NCBI RefSeq assembly: GCF_015070855.1
Contig: NZ_JADDIX010000059.1
Span: 11,569-57,718 of the forward strand
DNA length: 46,150 nucleotides
Origin: Pseudomonas lopnurensis
GTDB taxonomy: Bacteria > Pseudomonadota > Gammaproteobacteria > Pseudomonadales > Pseudomonadaceae
Direction of reading: 5' to 3'
Part shown: one piece after another, positions 8,287 to 16,847 of the stretch
How the letters are laid out: each line of letters begins with the position of its first letter
How positions within the stretch are numbered: position 1 is the stretch's first letter
The notes under the pieces: model-generated
What the model saw: only the letters and a program-made list of their open reading frames with translations
Databases searched by the model: none
Told to the model about the DNA's origin: nothing
Made by a program: the position numbers and the translations under genes

Positions 8287-9187
8287 CTGGCTGCTCGATG
8301 GCATGCTCGGCCTGCTGCTGCTCGCCCTTGCCGGCGGCGCCCTGCACGTGCGCCAGCTGTATGCCGGGGTGTTGCTGTTCATCGCCTTCGGCCTGGTCCT
8401 GGCGCTGGTCTGGGCGCGGCTGGGCGCGGCCGACCTGGCGCTGGCCGAAGCGGCCATCGGCGCCGGGCTGACCGGCGTGCTGCTGTTCGCCGCGCTGGCC
8501 CGCCAGCCGCTGGAGGGCAGCGAGCCGCACCTTTCAGGGCGTCGCCGGCTGGCGGCCGTGCTGGTGCTGCTGCCGCTGCTGATCCTGCTGCTGCCGCAAC
8601 TGGCGCCGCTGGCCGAGTTGCGGCCGTCGCTGCCGGCGCGTATCGACGCAGCCATGCCGCACAGCGGCGTCGGGCATCCGGTGACGGCGGTCCTGCTGAA
8701 TTTCCGTGCCTGGGATACGCTGCTGGAGCTGACAGTGCTGCTGCTCGCGCTGCTCGGCGCTCGCCAGCTGGGCCCCGCGCGGCTGCAACTGAGCGAACCC
8801 TGGCCGTTGCTGCAGGCCTGGGGGCGGGCGTTGGCGCCGCTGCTGGTGCTGGCCGGCGGCTATATTCTCTGGCGCGGGTCCGACGCGCCGGGTGGCGCTT
8901 TCCAGGCCGGCGCGCTGCTGGCGGCGGGTATCGTCCTGCTGCGCCTGGCCGGCGCGCTGCCGGCGCTGCGCTGGACGTTCTGGCCGCTGCGTCTGCTGGT
9001 TCTGCTCGGCCTGCTGCTGTTCGTCGCCGTGGCAGCGTTCGGCGCCTGGCTCGGCACGGGCTGGCTGAGCTATCCGACGGGCTGGGCCAAACCGCTGATC
9101 CTCGTCGTCGAGGCGGCGGCGACCCTGTCCATCGCCGCCAGCCTGAGCCTGCTGGTGATCGGCGACCAGCCGGAGCCGCGCCCATGA
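8279..9187 (+). CDS. mnhB: Fused DUF4040 (MbhD-like) and MnhB antiporter subunit
   Basis: The 302-residue protein joins two parts usually separate. Residues 1-80 look like DUF4040/MbhD, the piece found at the C-terminal end of MrpA (GVLLFIAFGLVLALVWARLG, then DLALAEAAIGAGLTGVLL). After a polar linker with an extra hydrophobic stretch, residues about 135-295 look like MrpB: TAVLLNFRAWDTLLEL, then LWRGSDAPGGAFQAGALL. The ATG overlaps the mnhG stop. The fusion means the MrpA C-terminal function is carried here and not on a large A subunit, which is absent. Confidence 0.87.
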   Translation: MTDWLLDGMLGLLLLALAGGALHVRQLYAGVLLFIAFGLVLALVWARLGAADLALAEAAIGAGLTGVLLFAALARQPLEGSEPHLSGRRRLAAVLVLLPLLILLLPQLAPLAELRPSLPARIDAAMPHSGVGHPVTAVLLNFRAWDTLLELTVLLLALLGARQLGPARLQLSEPWPLLQAWGRALAPLLVLAGGYILWRGSDAPGGAFQAGALLAAGIVLLRLAGALPALRWTFWPLRLLVLLGLLLFVAVAAFGAWLGTGWLSYPTGWAKPLILVVEAAATLSIAASLSLLVIGDQPEPRP

Positions 9188-9465
9188 GCGCCACCGCGTT
9201 CTGGATCGGCGTCGGCCTCGCGCTCTGGCTGCTCGGCCTGCACGGGTTGCTGGTCCTGCGCCATCCGCTGCGGCGGATCATCGCCATCAACCTGATGGGC
9301 AGCGGCGTGTTCCTGGTGATGATCGCCCTGGCGGCGCGCAGCAACCCGATCGACCCGCTGCCGGTGGCACTGGTGGTGACCGGGCTGGTGGTCGCGGTCA
9401 GCGCCACGGCGCTGGCGCTGCGCCTGGCCGGCGCGCTGGCGCGGCGGCAGGGGGCGGACGAATGA
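9184..9465 (+). CDS. mnhC: Antiporter subunit C (MnhC/MrpC, NuoK-like)
   Basis: This 93-residue, three-helix membrane protein resembles MrpC and NuoK. It contains LRRIIAINLMGSGVFLVMIA and DPLPVALVVTGLVVAVSATA, the second being a strong family mark. It overlaps its upstream and downstream neighbours by 4 nt. In Mrp and complex I, this subunit lies next to the antiporter-like subunits and is thought to be part of the ion path. Confidence 0.9.
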   Translation: MSATAFWIGVGLALWLLGLHGLLVLRHPLRRIIAINLMGSGVFLVMIALAARSNPIDPLPVALVVTGLVVAVSATALALRLAGALARRQGADE

Positions 9466-10886
9466 ATGCGGCGCTGCTCAGCCTGCTGCTGCCGCTGGGC
9501 GGTGCGCTGCTGCTGATTCTGCTGCGTCCGCGCCACGCGGGACGCTGGGTGATCGCGCTGACCTTCGCCAGCCTGCTGGCCGCCGCCATGGCCTTGCAGG
9601 TGGCGATGGAGCAGGGTGTGCAGCAACTGCGGATCGGCGGCTGGGAAAGCGGCCTGGCGATCCGCTTCCAGCTCACCTCGCTGGCGGCGCTGCTGCTGGT
9701 ATTCAGCGCCGGGCTGCACCTGCTGGTGGCGCTATACGCGGCGCGCATCCCCCATGCCGCCGGAGGCGAGGATTTCTGGCCGCTGGCCTGCCTGCTGCAC
9801 GCGGCGCTGGCGGCGTTGTGGCTGTCGGCGGATCTGTTCAATCTCTACGTGTCGCTGGAGCTGCTCAGCCTGGCGGCGGTGGCGTTGGTAGCCCTGGCCG
9901 GGCGCAAGGCCTGGCGGCCGGCGCTGAACTACCTGCTGCTGTCGCTGGCCGGCTCGCTCGCCTACCTGCTCGGCGTGGCGTTGCTCTACGGACGCTACGG
10001 GCTGCTGGACATCACGCTGCTGGCGGCGCTGGCCGAGGCCGACGCCGCGACCCGCCTGGCGCTGCTGCTGATGAGCCTGGGGCTGATGCTCAAGGCCGCG
10101 CTGTGGCCGCTGCACCTGTGGCTGCCGCCGGCCCATGCCGCGGCACCGACCGCGGTCAGTGCGCTGCTGTCGGCGCTGGTGGTCAAGGGCCCGCTGTACA
10201 TCCTCTGGCTGCTCTGGAGCGAGATCGCGCCGGCGCCGCTCGGTCGCGAAGCCGGCCCGCTGTTCGGCGCGGCCGGCGTGCTGGCGCTGATCGCCGGTGG
10301 CTGGTCGGCCCTGCGCGCGCCGCGGCTGAAAAGCCTGGTGGCCTATTCCACCGTGGCCCAGCTCGGCTATGCGCTGCTCGCCCTGGGCCTGCTGCTGCAT
10401 CTGCAGGAGCCGCGCCTGCATGCGGCGTTGTGGCTGTTCGTGCTGGCCCACGGGCTGGCCAAGGTGTCGATGTTCCTCGCCGCTGGCGAGCTGCAGACGA
10501 TTCTCGGCAGCACCCGCGTGCAGGGCATGAAAGGCGCCAGCCAGAACGTGCCGATCGCGCTGACGGCGTTCGCCGTGGCCGGCGGTAGTCTGATCGGCCT
10601 GCCGCCCAGCGGTGGCTTCCTGGCCAAGTGGTTGCTGCTGCAGCCATTGTTCGAGCGCCCGCAACACTGGCCATGGGCACTGGGCGTGCTGTTCGGCACG
10701 CTGATGTCCGCTGCCTACGTGTTCCGCGTGCTGGCCCACGGCTTCGACCGCGCGCGGCCGAACCCGCCGAGCATCCACGCCGACCGCCTGGCGCAATGGC
10801 TGGCGCTGCTGCCGGCGCTGCTGGTATGGGGGCTGGCGCTGATCAGCGAACCGCTGCTGCTCTGGCTCGGCGGGCTCGGTCGATGA
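9462..10886 (+). CDS. mnhD: Antiporter subunit D, first NuoN/NuoM-like paralogue
   Basis: This 474-residue polytopic protein is of the proton-conducting transporter family. The TM5 glutamate is present (E133 in LYVSLELLSLAA). The TM7 lysine region is GLMLKAALWPLHLWLPPAH, followed by VVKGPLYILWLLW. LKSLVAYSTVAQLGYALLAL is the family loop and helix that follows. All charged residues needed for proton transfer appear intact. It is the first of three such paralogues in the operon. Confidence 0.9.
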   Translation: MNAALLSLLLPLGGALLLILLRPRHAGRWVIALTFASLLAAAMALQVAMEQGVQQLRIGGWESGLAIRFQLTSLAALLLVFSAGLHLLVALYAARIPHAAGGEDFWPLACLLHAALAALWLSADLFNLYVSLELLSLAAVALVALAGRKAWRPALNYLLLSLAGSLAYLLGVALLYGRYGLLDITLLAALAEADAATRLALLLMSLGLMLKAALWPLHLWLPPAHAAAPTAVSALLSALVVKGPLYILWLLWSEIAPAPLGREAGPLFGAAGVLALIAGGWSALRAPRLKSLVAYSTVAQLGYALLALGLLLHLQEPRLHAALWLFVLAHGLAKVSMFLAAGELQTILGSTRVQGMKGASQNVPIALTAFAVAGGSLIGLPPSGGFLAKWLLLQPLFERPQHWPWALGVLFGTLMSAAYVFRVLAHGFDRARPNPPSIHADRLAQWLALLPALLVWGLALISEPLLLWLGGLGR

Positions 10887-12379
10887 ACTGGAGCAGCCTG
10901 CTGCCGCTGGGCATCGTGCTCAGCTCGCTGCTGCCGGGGCTGGTGATCTTCGCCCTGCGCGAGGAGCAGCAGCGCCTGCGGGTTGCGCTCAATCTCTTCG
11001 GCGTGACGCTGAAGCTGCTGCTGGTCGGCAGCATGCTCTACGGCGTCAGCCAGGGCGCGGAGTTCCGCTTCAGCGTGCCGCTGTTGCCCGACGCACCGCT
11101 GGTACTGCAGGGCGATGCGTTGTCGTTGCTGTTCGTCGCGCTGTCGTCGCTGCTGTGGGCCGCAACCACCGTCTATGCCATCGGCTACCTGGAGGATTCC
11201 CCGCTGCGCTCGCGCTTCTTCGGCTATTTCAGCCTGTGCGTCAGCGCGACGGTGGGGCTGGCGTTGGCGGGCAACCTGGTCAGCTTCCTGCTGTTCTACG
11301 AGATGCTGACCCTGGCCACCTTCCCGCTGGTGGTGCACCGCGGCACGCCGGAGTCGCTGCGCGCGGGGCGGGTCTACCTGGCCTACACGGTGGGCGGCGG
11401 CGCGCTGGTGCTGATGGGCGTGGCGCTGCTGCACAGCCTGGCCGGCACCCCGGACTTCCAGGCCGCCGGCTATCTGCTGGAGCAGGTGGGCGAGCAGGAT
11501 GCGGCGCTGCGCGTGGCGTTCGTCCTGCTGATCCTCGGCCTCGGGGTGAAGGCGGCACTGATCCCGCTGCACGGCTGGCTGCCCCAGGCGATGGTGGCGC
11601 CGGCGCCGGTCAGCGCGCTGCTGCATGCGGTGGCGGTGGTCAAGGCGGGGGCGTTCGGCATCGTGCGGGTGGTCTACGACGTGTTCGGCGCCGAGGCGCT
11701 GACCCGTCTGGACCTGACCGGCCCGCTGCTCTGGCTGGCGGCGGCGACCATCCTCTATGGCTCGCTGCGTGCGCTGCAGCAGCAGGAGCTGAAGAAGCGC
11801 TTGGCCTACTCGACCATCAGCCAGGTGTCCTACGTGACCCTTGGCGTGGCGCTGCTCGGGCCGATCGCCGCGGTCGGCGGGCTGGTGCACCTGGTGCACC
11901 AGGGGCTGATGAAGGTGACGCTGTTCTACTGCGCCGGCAACTTCGCCGAGACCCTCGGTATCCACCGCATCCGCGAGATGGACGGGGTCGGCCGGCGCAT
12001 GCCCTGGAGCATGGCGGCGTTTTCCGTCGGCGCGCTGGGGATGATCGGCATCCCGCCGATCGCCGGCTTCATCAGCAAGTGGACCCTGGGCCTGGGCGCG
12101 CTGCAGGTCGGACAGGACTGGGTGCTGCTGGTGCTGCTCGGCTCGGCGCTGCTGAATGCCGCCTATTTCCTGCCGCCGCTCTGGCGCGGCTGGTTCGCCG
12201 AGCCGGCGCACTGGCACGAGGACCGCTGGGCCGGCGAGCGCTTCGAGACTCACTGGATGCTGCTCCTGCCGCCGCTGTTCACCGCGCTGCTGTCGCTGCT
12301 GGTCGGGCTGCTGGCCGCCACCGCGCTGAGCCCGCTGGGCTGGAGCCAACTGATCGTCGAGCGGGAGTTCGCCCTGTGA
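10883..12379 (+). CDS. Second NuoL/M/N-like antiporter subunit
   Basis: The ATG at 10883 overlaps the previous stop and gives a 498-residue membrane protein. It retains the TM5 glutamate (E140 in FLLFYEMLTLAT), the TM7 lysine in LGLGVKAALIPLHGWLPQAM and the TM8 lysine in VAVVKAGAFGIVRVVYDVFG. KKRLAYSTISQVSYVTLGVA is the next conserved block. It belongs to the same family as the genes on either side and is probably an active ion-translocating subunit. A longer in-frame start upstream is a shadow of the previous gene. Confidence 0.9.
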   Translation: MNWSSLLPLGIVLSSLLPGLVIFALREEQQRLRVALNLFGVTLKLLLVGSMLYGVSQGAEFRFSVPLLPDAPLVLQGDALSLLFVALSSLLWAATTVYAIGYLEDSPLRSRFFGYFSLCVSATVGLALAGNLVSFLLFYEMLTLATFPLVVHRGTPESLRAGRVYLAYTVGGGALVLMGVALLHSLAGTPDFQAAGYLLEQVGEQDAALRVAFVLLILGLGVKAALIPLHGWLPQAMVAPAPVSALLHAVAVVKAGAFGIVRVVYDVFGAEALTRLDLTGPLLWLAAATILYGSLRALQQQELKKRLAYSTISQVSYVTLGVALLGPIAAVGGLVHLVHQGLMKVTLFYCAGNFAETLGIHRIREMDGVGRRMPWSMAAFSVGALGMIGIPPIAGFISKWTLGLGALQVGQDWVLLVLLGSALLNAAYFLPPLWRGWFAEPAHWHEDRWAGERFETHWMLLLPPLFTALLSLLVGLLAATALSPLGWSQLIVEREFAL

Positions 12380-14022
12380 GCGCCTGGCTGTGGTTGCTGG
12401 TGCCGCTGGCGCCCCTGTTCGCCGGCGCGCTGTTGCCGCTGTTGCGGGCGCGGCTGCTGCCGTGGCTGTGGCTGAGCTGCCTGCCGGCGCTGCTGGTGGT
12501 GTGGCAGCCGCCGCCGACGCTGGAGCTGCCCTGGCTGTGGGAAGGCGTGCGCTGGGGCGCGGGCGACCAACTGACCCGCGCCTGGCTGGGCTTCACCGCG
12601 GTGCTCTGGGGTTGCGCCGCACGCTTCGCCAGCAGCAGCCTCGACGATGCCAGGCGCCTGCGCTTCTGGTCGTTCTGGCAACTGGCGCTGGCCGGCAACC
12701 TGCTGCTGGTGATCGCCACCGATGCGCTGAGCTTCTATCTCGGTTTCAGCGTCATGAGCCTGTCGGCCTACGGGCTGATCGTCCACCGCGGTGGGCCGGG
12801 GCCGCGCCGCGCCGGGCGGCTCTATCTGCAGTTGGCGATCTGCGGCGAGATGCTGCTGCTGGCGGGGTTGCTGCTGCGCAGCCACGCCAGTGGCAACACG
12901 TTCGACTTCGCCAGCTGGCAGGCGCAGCCGATCGACGGCCTGACCCTGGCGTTGCTGCTGCTCGGCCTGGGCCTCAAGGCGGGTTTCTGGCCGCTGCACG
13001 TGTGGCTGCCGCTGGCCCATCCCGAAGCCCCGGCACCGGCCAGCGCGGTGCTTTCCGGGGCGATGCTCAAGGCCGGCATCCTCGGCCTCTGGCGCTGCCT
13101 GCCGGAGGCCGATCCGACGCTCGCGGCCTGGAGCGCGCCGCTGCTGGCGACGGGCCTTTTCGGTGCGCTGTATGCCGCCGCGCTGGGCCTGTGCGCCGGC
13201 AAGTCCAAGGCGGTGCTGGCGTATTCCTCGGTGAGCCAGATGGGCTGGATGCTGATGATCCTGGCGCTGGCCTGGAAGCGCGGCGAGCCGGCCGCGGCGC
13301 TGCCGGTGCTGCTGCTGTTCGGCGTGCATCACGGCCTGGCCAAGGGCGCATTGTTCCTGGCTGCCGGCATGGTCCACGAAGGCCGGCTGCCGCGCTACGC
13401 CTGGGCACTGCTGTGGCTGCCGGCGCTGACGCTGATGGGCGCGCCGTTCACCAGCGGCGTGGCGGTGAAATACCTGCTGAAGGATGCCTGGCAGCAAAGC
13501 GCCTTCGCCGCCTGGGCGCCCTGGCTCGTCGCGGCCGGCTTGGCCACCGCGCTGCTGTTGCTGCGCGCGCTCTGGCTGATGCGCCGCGACCAGCGGCAGG
13601 CCCCGGCGCACCGGCCGCCGTCTGCGCAATGGCTGCCCTGGGCGCTGCTCAGCGTGGCGCCGGTGCTGCTGCCGTGGATCTGGCCGGCGTTGCGCGAACC
13701 CTTGCTGGCCGGCTGGTATCCGGGCGCCCTCTGGGCGGCGCTGTGGCCGGTGCTGGCGGCGCTGGGATTGGCCGGCCTGGCGCTGCGGCGCGACTGGCGC
13801 TTGCCGCAGCGCCTGGAGAAACGGCCGAACCTGGCATTGCGGGGCTCGCTGGCGCTGACCCGGCTGTTGCGCCATCCACCGTTGCCGGAGCCGACGCTAT
13901 GCCTCGACAAGGCTCGTTGGCGCCGCCGCGAACGGCGCTGGAACCGGCTCTGGGAAGGCGGCACGCTGACCATCAGTGCCTGGTTGCTGGTGGGACTGCT
14001 GTGGCTGGGATGGCTGTGGTGA
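12376..14022 (+). CDS. Third antiporter-like subunit, lacking the TM5 glutamate
   Basis: Translation starts at GTG 12376, overlapping the previous stop (GTGA), and gives 548 residues. The TM7 lysine (LGLGLKAGFWPLHVWLPLAH) and TM8 lysine (GAMLKAGILGLW) are kept. At the TM5 glutamate position the sequence is YLGFSVMSLSAYG, with valine 126 (GTC at 12751-12753). The C-terminal 100 residues are longer than in the other two copies, with a basic stretch (LDKARWRRRERRWNRLW) before a final helix. It may be structural rather than a working proton channel. It ends the operon, convergent with phoQ. Confidence 0.88.
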   Translation: MSAWLWLLVPLAPLFAGALLPLLRARLLPWLWLSCLPALLVVWQPPPTLELPWLWEGVRWGAGDQLTRAWLGFTAVLWGCAARFASSSLDDARRLRFWSFWQLALAGNLLLVIATDALSFYLGFSVMSLSAYGLIVHRGGPGPRRAGRLYLQLAICGEMLLLAGLLLRSHASGNTFDFASWQAQPIDGLTLALLLLGLGLKAGFWPLHVWLPLAHPEAPAPASAVLSGAMLKAGILGLWRCLPEADPTLAAWSAPLLATGLFGALYAAALGLCAGKSKAVLAYSSVSQMGWMLMILALAWKRGEPAAALPVLLLFGVHHGLAKGALFLAAGMVHEGRLPRYAWALLWLPALTLMGAPFTSGVAVKYLLKDAWQQSAFAAWAPWLVAAGLATALLLLRALWLMRRDQRQAPAHRPPSAQWLPWALLSVAPVLLPWIWPALREPLLAGWYPGALWAALWPVLAALGLAGLALRRDWRLPQRLEKRPNLALRGSLALTRLLRHPPLPEPTLCLDKARWRRRERRWNRLWEGGTLTISAWLLVGLLWLGWLW

Positions 14023-14091
14023 GCAGGCGTGAGGGAGCCGCTATGGCGCCGGGTGGGCTTGCCGCGGGATGCTCCGTTGCACGCTGTCGTT

Positions 14092-15471
14092 TCAATCGGC
14101 CCTGAGGCGGATCCGGAAGGCGGCGCCGCCGAGTGCCGATTCGCCGAGGCTGAGTTCGCCGCCGTAGCTGTCGAGAATGTCCTTGACCACCGCCAGGCCG
14201 ATGCCTTGGCCGGGATGCCGGGCGTCGAGGCGTTCGCCGCGGCGGAGGATACGCGCGCGCTGGTTGGTCGGCACGCCGGGGCCGTCGTCCTCGACGTCGA
14301 GCAAGAGATCGCCGTCGCTGCTCGCCGCGCTGATGCGCACATGCCCCAGGCACAGGCGGTAGGCGTTCTCCAGAAGGTTGCCGAGCAGCTCCATGAGCGC
14401 GCCCTGTTCCATCGGCACCAGACAGTCCTCCGCCAGCTGCAGTTCGACCTGCACCTGCTTGTCGCGGTAGACCTTGTCCAGCGTACTGCACAGGCTGTGC
14501 AGCAGCGGTTGCAGCGCGACGCGATGGCGTACCAGACCGCTCTTGCCGAGGCTGGCGCGCTGCAGCTGGTAGCCGATCTGCTGGCTCATGCGTTCGATCT
14601 GCGCGTGCATCACCTGGGCCTGCTCGCGGCTCTGCGGCTGCCCGCAGAGGCTTTCGCCGAGGCCCTGCAGCACGCTGAGCGGGGTTTTCAGGCTGTGCGC
14701 CAGGTCGCCGAGGGAGTTGCGGTACTGCTCGCGCTGGCGCCGCTCGCCGTCGAGCAGGCGGTTCAGCGAGCGGGTCAGGCGCAGCAGCTCGCGCGGGTGC
14801 TGCTCGCTGAGGTGTTCGCGGCGGCCGGATTCCACTTCGTCGAGCTCGGCGCTGACCCGCCTGAGCGTGCGAAAGCCCCAGGTCAGGCCGAGCCAGAGCA
14901 ATGCCAGCAGCACCAGCAGGCCGCTGCCGAGCCACAGGTAGAGCTGGCGGCGAAATTCCTCGTAGAGGCTGCGGTATTCGCTGGTCGGCTGCATGGTGAC
15001 GAAGCTGAATGCCGTATCGCGGTTGCCGGGCAGATGCAGCTCGACGTCGTAGACGAAGTATTCCAGGCCTTCGGCGTCGCGCACGCGGAGGAACTCGGTG
15101 ACCCCGCCCTGGTAGCGCGGGCGGTAGTCGACGCGTTCGTCGGCCGCCGAGCGCGAATGCCAGAGCAGTTCACCGCGCTGGTCGAAGATGAAGCCGAGCA
15201 ACTGCGCGTCCGGCAGGTCGAATTCCTCGTCCGGCAGCCGTTCGGGCATTTTCAGTCGGCCGCCTTCCAGTTGTGCCGCGCTGATCAGGGTGCTGGCATC
15301 GGCCGCCAGGCGCTGCTCGATGACCTTCTCGAAGGTCAGGCTGAATGCGCCCTGCAGCGCTGGCAGCAGCGCCAGCATGAACAGCACCGCCAGGCTGGCG
15401 GCGCCGAGCATCAGGCGCAGGCGCAGCGACATGGCACCGCCGAGGCGGGCCTGCAGCCAGCGCCGGCTCAT
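14092..15471 (-). CDS. phoQ: Sensor histidine kinase PhoQ
   Basis: The 459-residue protein has a first membrane segment at about 20-42, a periplasmic sensor of about 130 residues with acidic stretches (MPERLPDEEFDLPDAQLLGF), a second membrane segment at about 180-202, then HAMP and kinase domains. The phospho-accepting histidine is in LGDLAHSLKTPLSVLQGLGE. The N box is LLGNLLENAYRLC and the G1 box is VEDDGPGV. It overlaps phoP by 4 nt (ATGA). In pseudomonads PhoQ responds to low Mg2+ and controls PhoP. An in-frame ATG 13 codons downstream is an alternative start. Confidence 0.93.
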   Translation of the reverse strand: MSRRWLQARLGGAMSLRLRLMLGAASLAVLFMLALLPALQGAFSLTFEKVIEQRLAADASTLISAAQLEGGRLKMPERLPDEEFDLPDAQLLGFIFDQRGELLWHSRSAADERVDYRPRYQGGVTEFLRVRDAEGLEYFVYDVELHLPGNRDTAFSFVTMQPTSEYRSLYEEFRRQLYLWLGSGLLVLLALLWLGLTWGFRTLRRVSAELDEVESGRREHLSEQHPRELLRLTRSLNRLLDGERRQREQYRNSLGDLAHSLKTPLSVLQGLGESLCGQPQSREQAQVMHAQIERMSQQIGYQLQRASLGKSGLVRHRVALQPLLHSLCSTLDKVYRDKQVQVELQLAEDCLVPMEQGALMELLGNLLENAYRLCLGHVRISAASSDGDLLLDVEDDGPGVPTNQRARILRRGERLDARHPGQGIGLAVVKDILDSYGGELSLGESALGGAAFRIRLRAD

Positions 15472-16145
15472 CGGCAGCGCTCGGTGAACAGGTAGCCGAG
15501 ACCGCGCACGGTTTCGATGGGCTTCATCGCACAGCGGGCCTCCAGCTTGCGCCGCAGTCGGCCGACCAGCACCTCGATCACGTTCGGGTCGCGCTCCTCG
15601 TCGCCGCTGTAGAGCTGTTCCATCAGCCGCTCCTTGGCCACCACCTGCTGCTGATGGCGCATCAGGTATTCGAGGATGCGGTATTCGTAGGCGGTCAGCG
15701 CCAGCGGCTCGCCATGGGCGGTGGCCTGCTTGCGGTTGAGGTCGAGCTTCAGCGGGCCGGCTTCGATGCTCGCCTGGGTGAAGCCGCAGGAGCGCCGCAG
15801 CAGGGCGTTCAGGCGCGCCTCCAGCTCCTCGAACTGGAACGGCTTGACCACATAGTCATCGGCACCGGCGGCCAGGCCTTCGACCTTGTCCTGCCAGTTG
15901 CCGCGCGCGGTGAGAATGAGGATGGGGAAGTTCCTGCCACGGCTGCGCAGCTGGCGGATCAGGTCCAGCCCGCTGATGCCCGGCAGGCCGAGGTCGATGA
16001 CGGCGAGGTCATGGTTGAATTCGTGGCTCTGGTACAGGGCCTCTTCGGCGTTGGGCACGGCATCGACGACGTGCCCGCTCTCGCCGAGGCGGGTCTGCAA
16101 GTGGTGGCGCAGCAGCGCCTCGTCTTCCACCACCAGCATCTTCAT
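15468..16145 (-). CDS. phoP: Response regulator PhoP
   Basis: This 225-residue OmpR-family regulator begins MKMLVVEDEALLRHHLQTRL. The likely phospho-aspartate is in LAVIDLGLPG and the lysine in YVVKPFQFEE. A C-terminal winged helix contains ALTAYEYRILEYLMRH and NVIEVLVGRLRRKLE. Sequence and position after oprH match P. aeruginosa PhoP closely from memory. It should bind GTTCAG direct repeats such as those upstream of oprH, giving autoregulation. An inverted repeat separates it from oprH. Confidence 0.95.
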   Translation of the reverse strand: MKMLVVEDEALLRHHLQTRLGESGHVVDAVPNAEEALYQSHEFNHDLAVIDLGLPGISGLDLIRQLRSRGRNFPILILTARGNWQDKVEGLAAGADDYVVKPFQFEELEARLNALLRRSCGFTQASIEAGPLKLDLNRKQATAHGEPLALTAYEYRILEYLMRHQQQVVAKERLMEQLYSGDEERDPNVIEVLVGRLRRKLEARCAMKPIETVRGLGYLFTERCR

Positions 16146-16164
16146 GGCTCTGCTCCCCGTGCGA

Positions 16165-16188
16165 ACGGCCGGGTGCTGGCCCGGCCGT
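16165..16188 (-). terminator. Hairpin between oprH and phoP (possible attenuator)
   Basis: ACGGCCGGG and CCCGGCCGT form a perfect 9-bp stem with a 6-nt loop in the 58-nt gap between the oprH stop and the phoP start. There is no U run. It may act as a partial terminator or mRNA stabiliser that lets oprH be made in excess over phoPQ. Confidence 0.5.
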
Positions 16189-16203
16189 CATTCAGCGTTT
16201 CTG

Positions 16204-16806
16204 TCAGAAGTGATAGTTCAGACCCAGATAGGCCTGCTTGCTGCTGTGCACGTCGATCGAGCCGAGCTTGCCGACGCCGCGCTCGGCCACTTCGGTGCCG
16301 GCGTTGCTGCGCAGGTAGCGGTAACCGGCCTCGACCGAGACATTCTCGGCCAGCGTCTGCAGGATACCGGCCTGCAGGCCGACCAGGTAGCCGATGTCGC
16401 TGTCGCGGCTGTAGCCGCGGGATTCGTTCTCCAGCTTGGTCAGGCCGGCGCTGGCGCCGCCGAACAGGCGGGTGCTGTCGCCCAGCGGGAGGAACAGGTC
16501 GTAGCTGCCGATCAGGTTCTGCTGGCGCAGCTTGAGGGTGCTGCCGTAATCGTCGGAGACGTTCTCGTAGGTCAGGTAGTAGCGGTTCTCGTCGGTCATC
16601 TGGCCGGCTCGCACGCCCCAGGTGCCGCTGTTCTTGATGACGTCATCGAAGTGGTCGCGGCCCATGTTCTGTTTCAGCGTGCCGGAACGGTCGATGTTGA
16701 CGGTGCTTTCGCCCCAGGTGATGCCGGCGAAATTTTCCGCGGCATGGGCGCCGAGGCTGAAGAGGCCGAGGGACGTGGCGAGGGCCAGGGTGTGCAGCTT
16801 TTTCAT
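16204..16806 (-). CDS. oprH: Outer-membrane protein OprH
   Basis: The 200-residue product has a signal peptide (MKKLHTLALATSLGLFSLGA, ending AHA) and a mature beta-barrel with alternating aromatic and polar strands, ending LGLNYHF with a terminal phenylalanine. The stretches NSGTWGVRAGQMTDENRYY, RQQNLIGSYDLFLPLGD and VSVEAGYRYLRSNAGTE match OprH of P. aeruginosa as I remember it. OprH is a small eight-stranded barrel that binds and stabilises lipopolysaccharide when Mg2+ is low. AGGAG precedes the ATG. The upstream PhoP half-site array indicates strong PhoP control. Confidence 0.95.
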   Translation of the reverse strand: MKKLHTLALATSLGLFSLGAHAAENFAGITWGESTVNIDRSGTLKQNMGRDHFDDVIKNSGTWGVRAGQMTDENRYYLTYENVSDDYGSTLKLRQQNLIGSYDLFLPLGDSTRLFGGASAGLTKLENESRGYSRDSDIGYLVGLQAGILQTLAENVSVEAGYRYLRSNAGTEVAERGVGKLGSIDVHSSKQAYLGLNYHF

Positions 16807-16847
16807 CGGTGACTCCTGTTCGGACAGCGGGATTGACGGTCCCTAGC

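Noticed and set aside
10715-12349. A 544-codon minus-strand reading frame opposite the antiporter genes
   Set aside because: It is Gln/Arg/His-rich with no ribosome-binding site and mirrors GC-rich third positions of the true genes. The same holds for 12250-13875, 9732-10796 and the plus-strand frame at 14029-15495 opposite phoQ.
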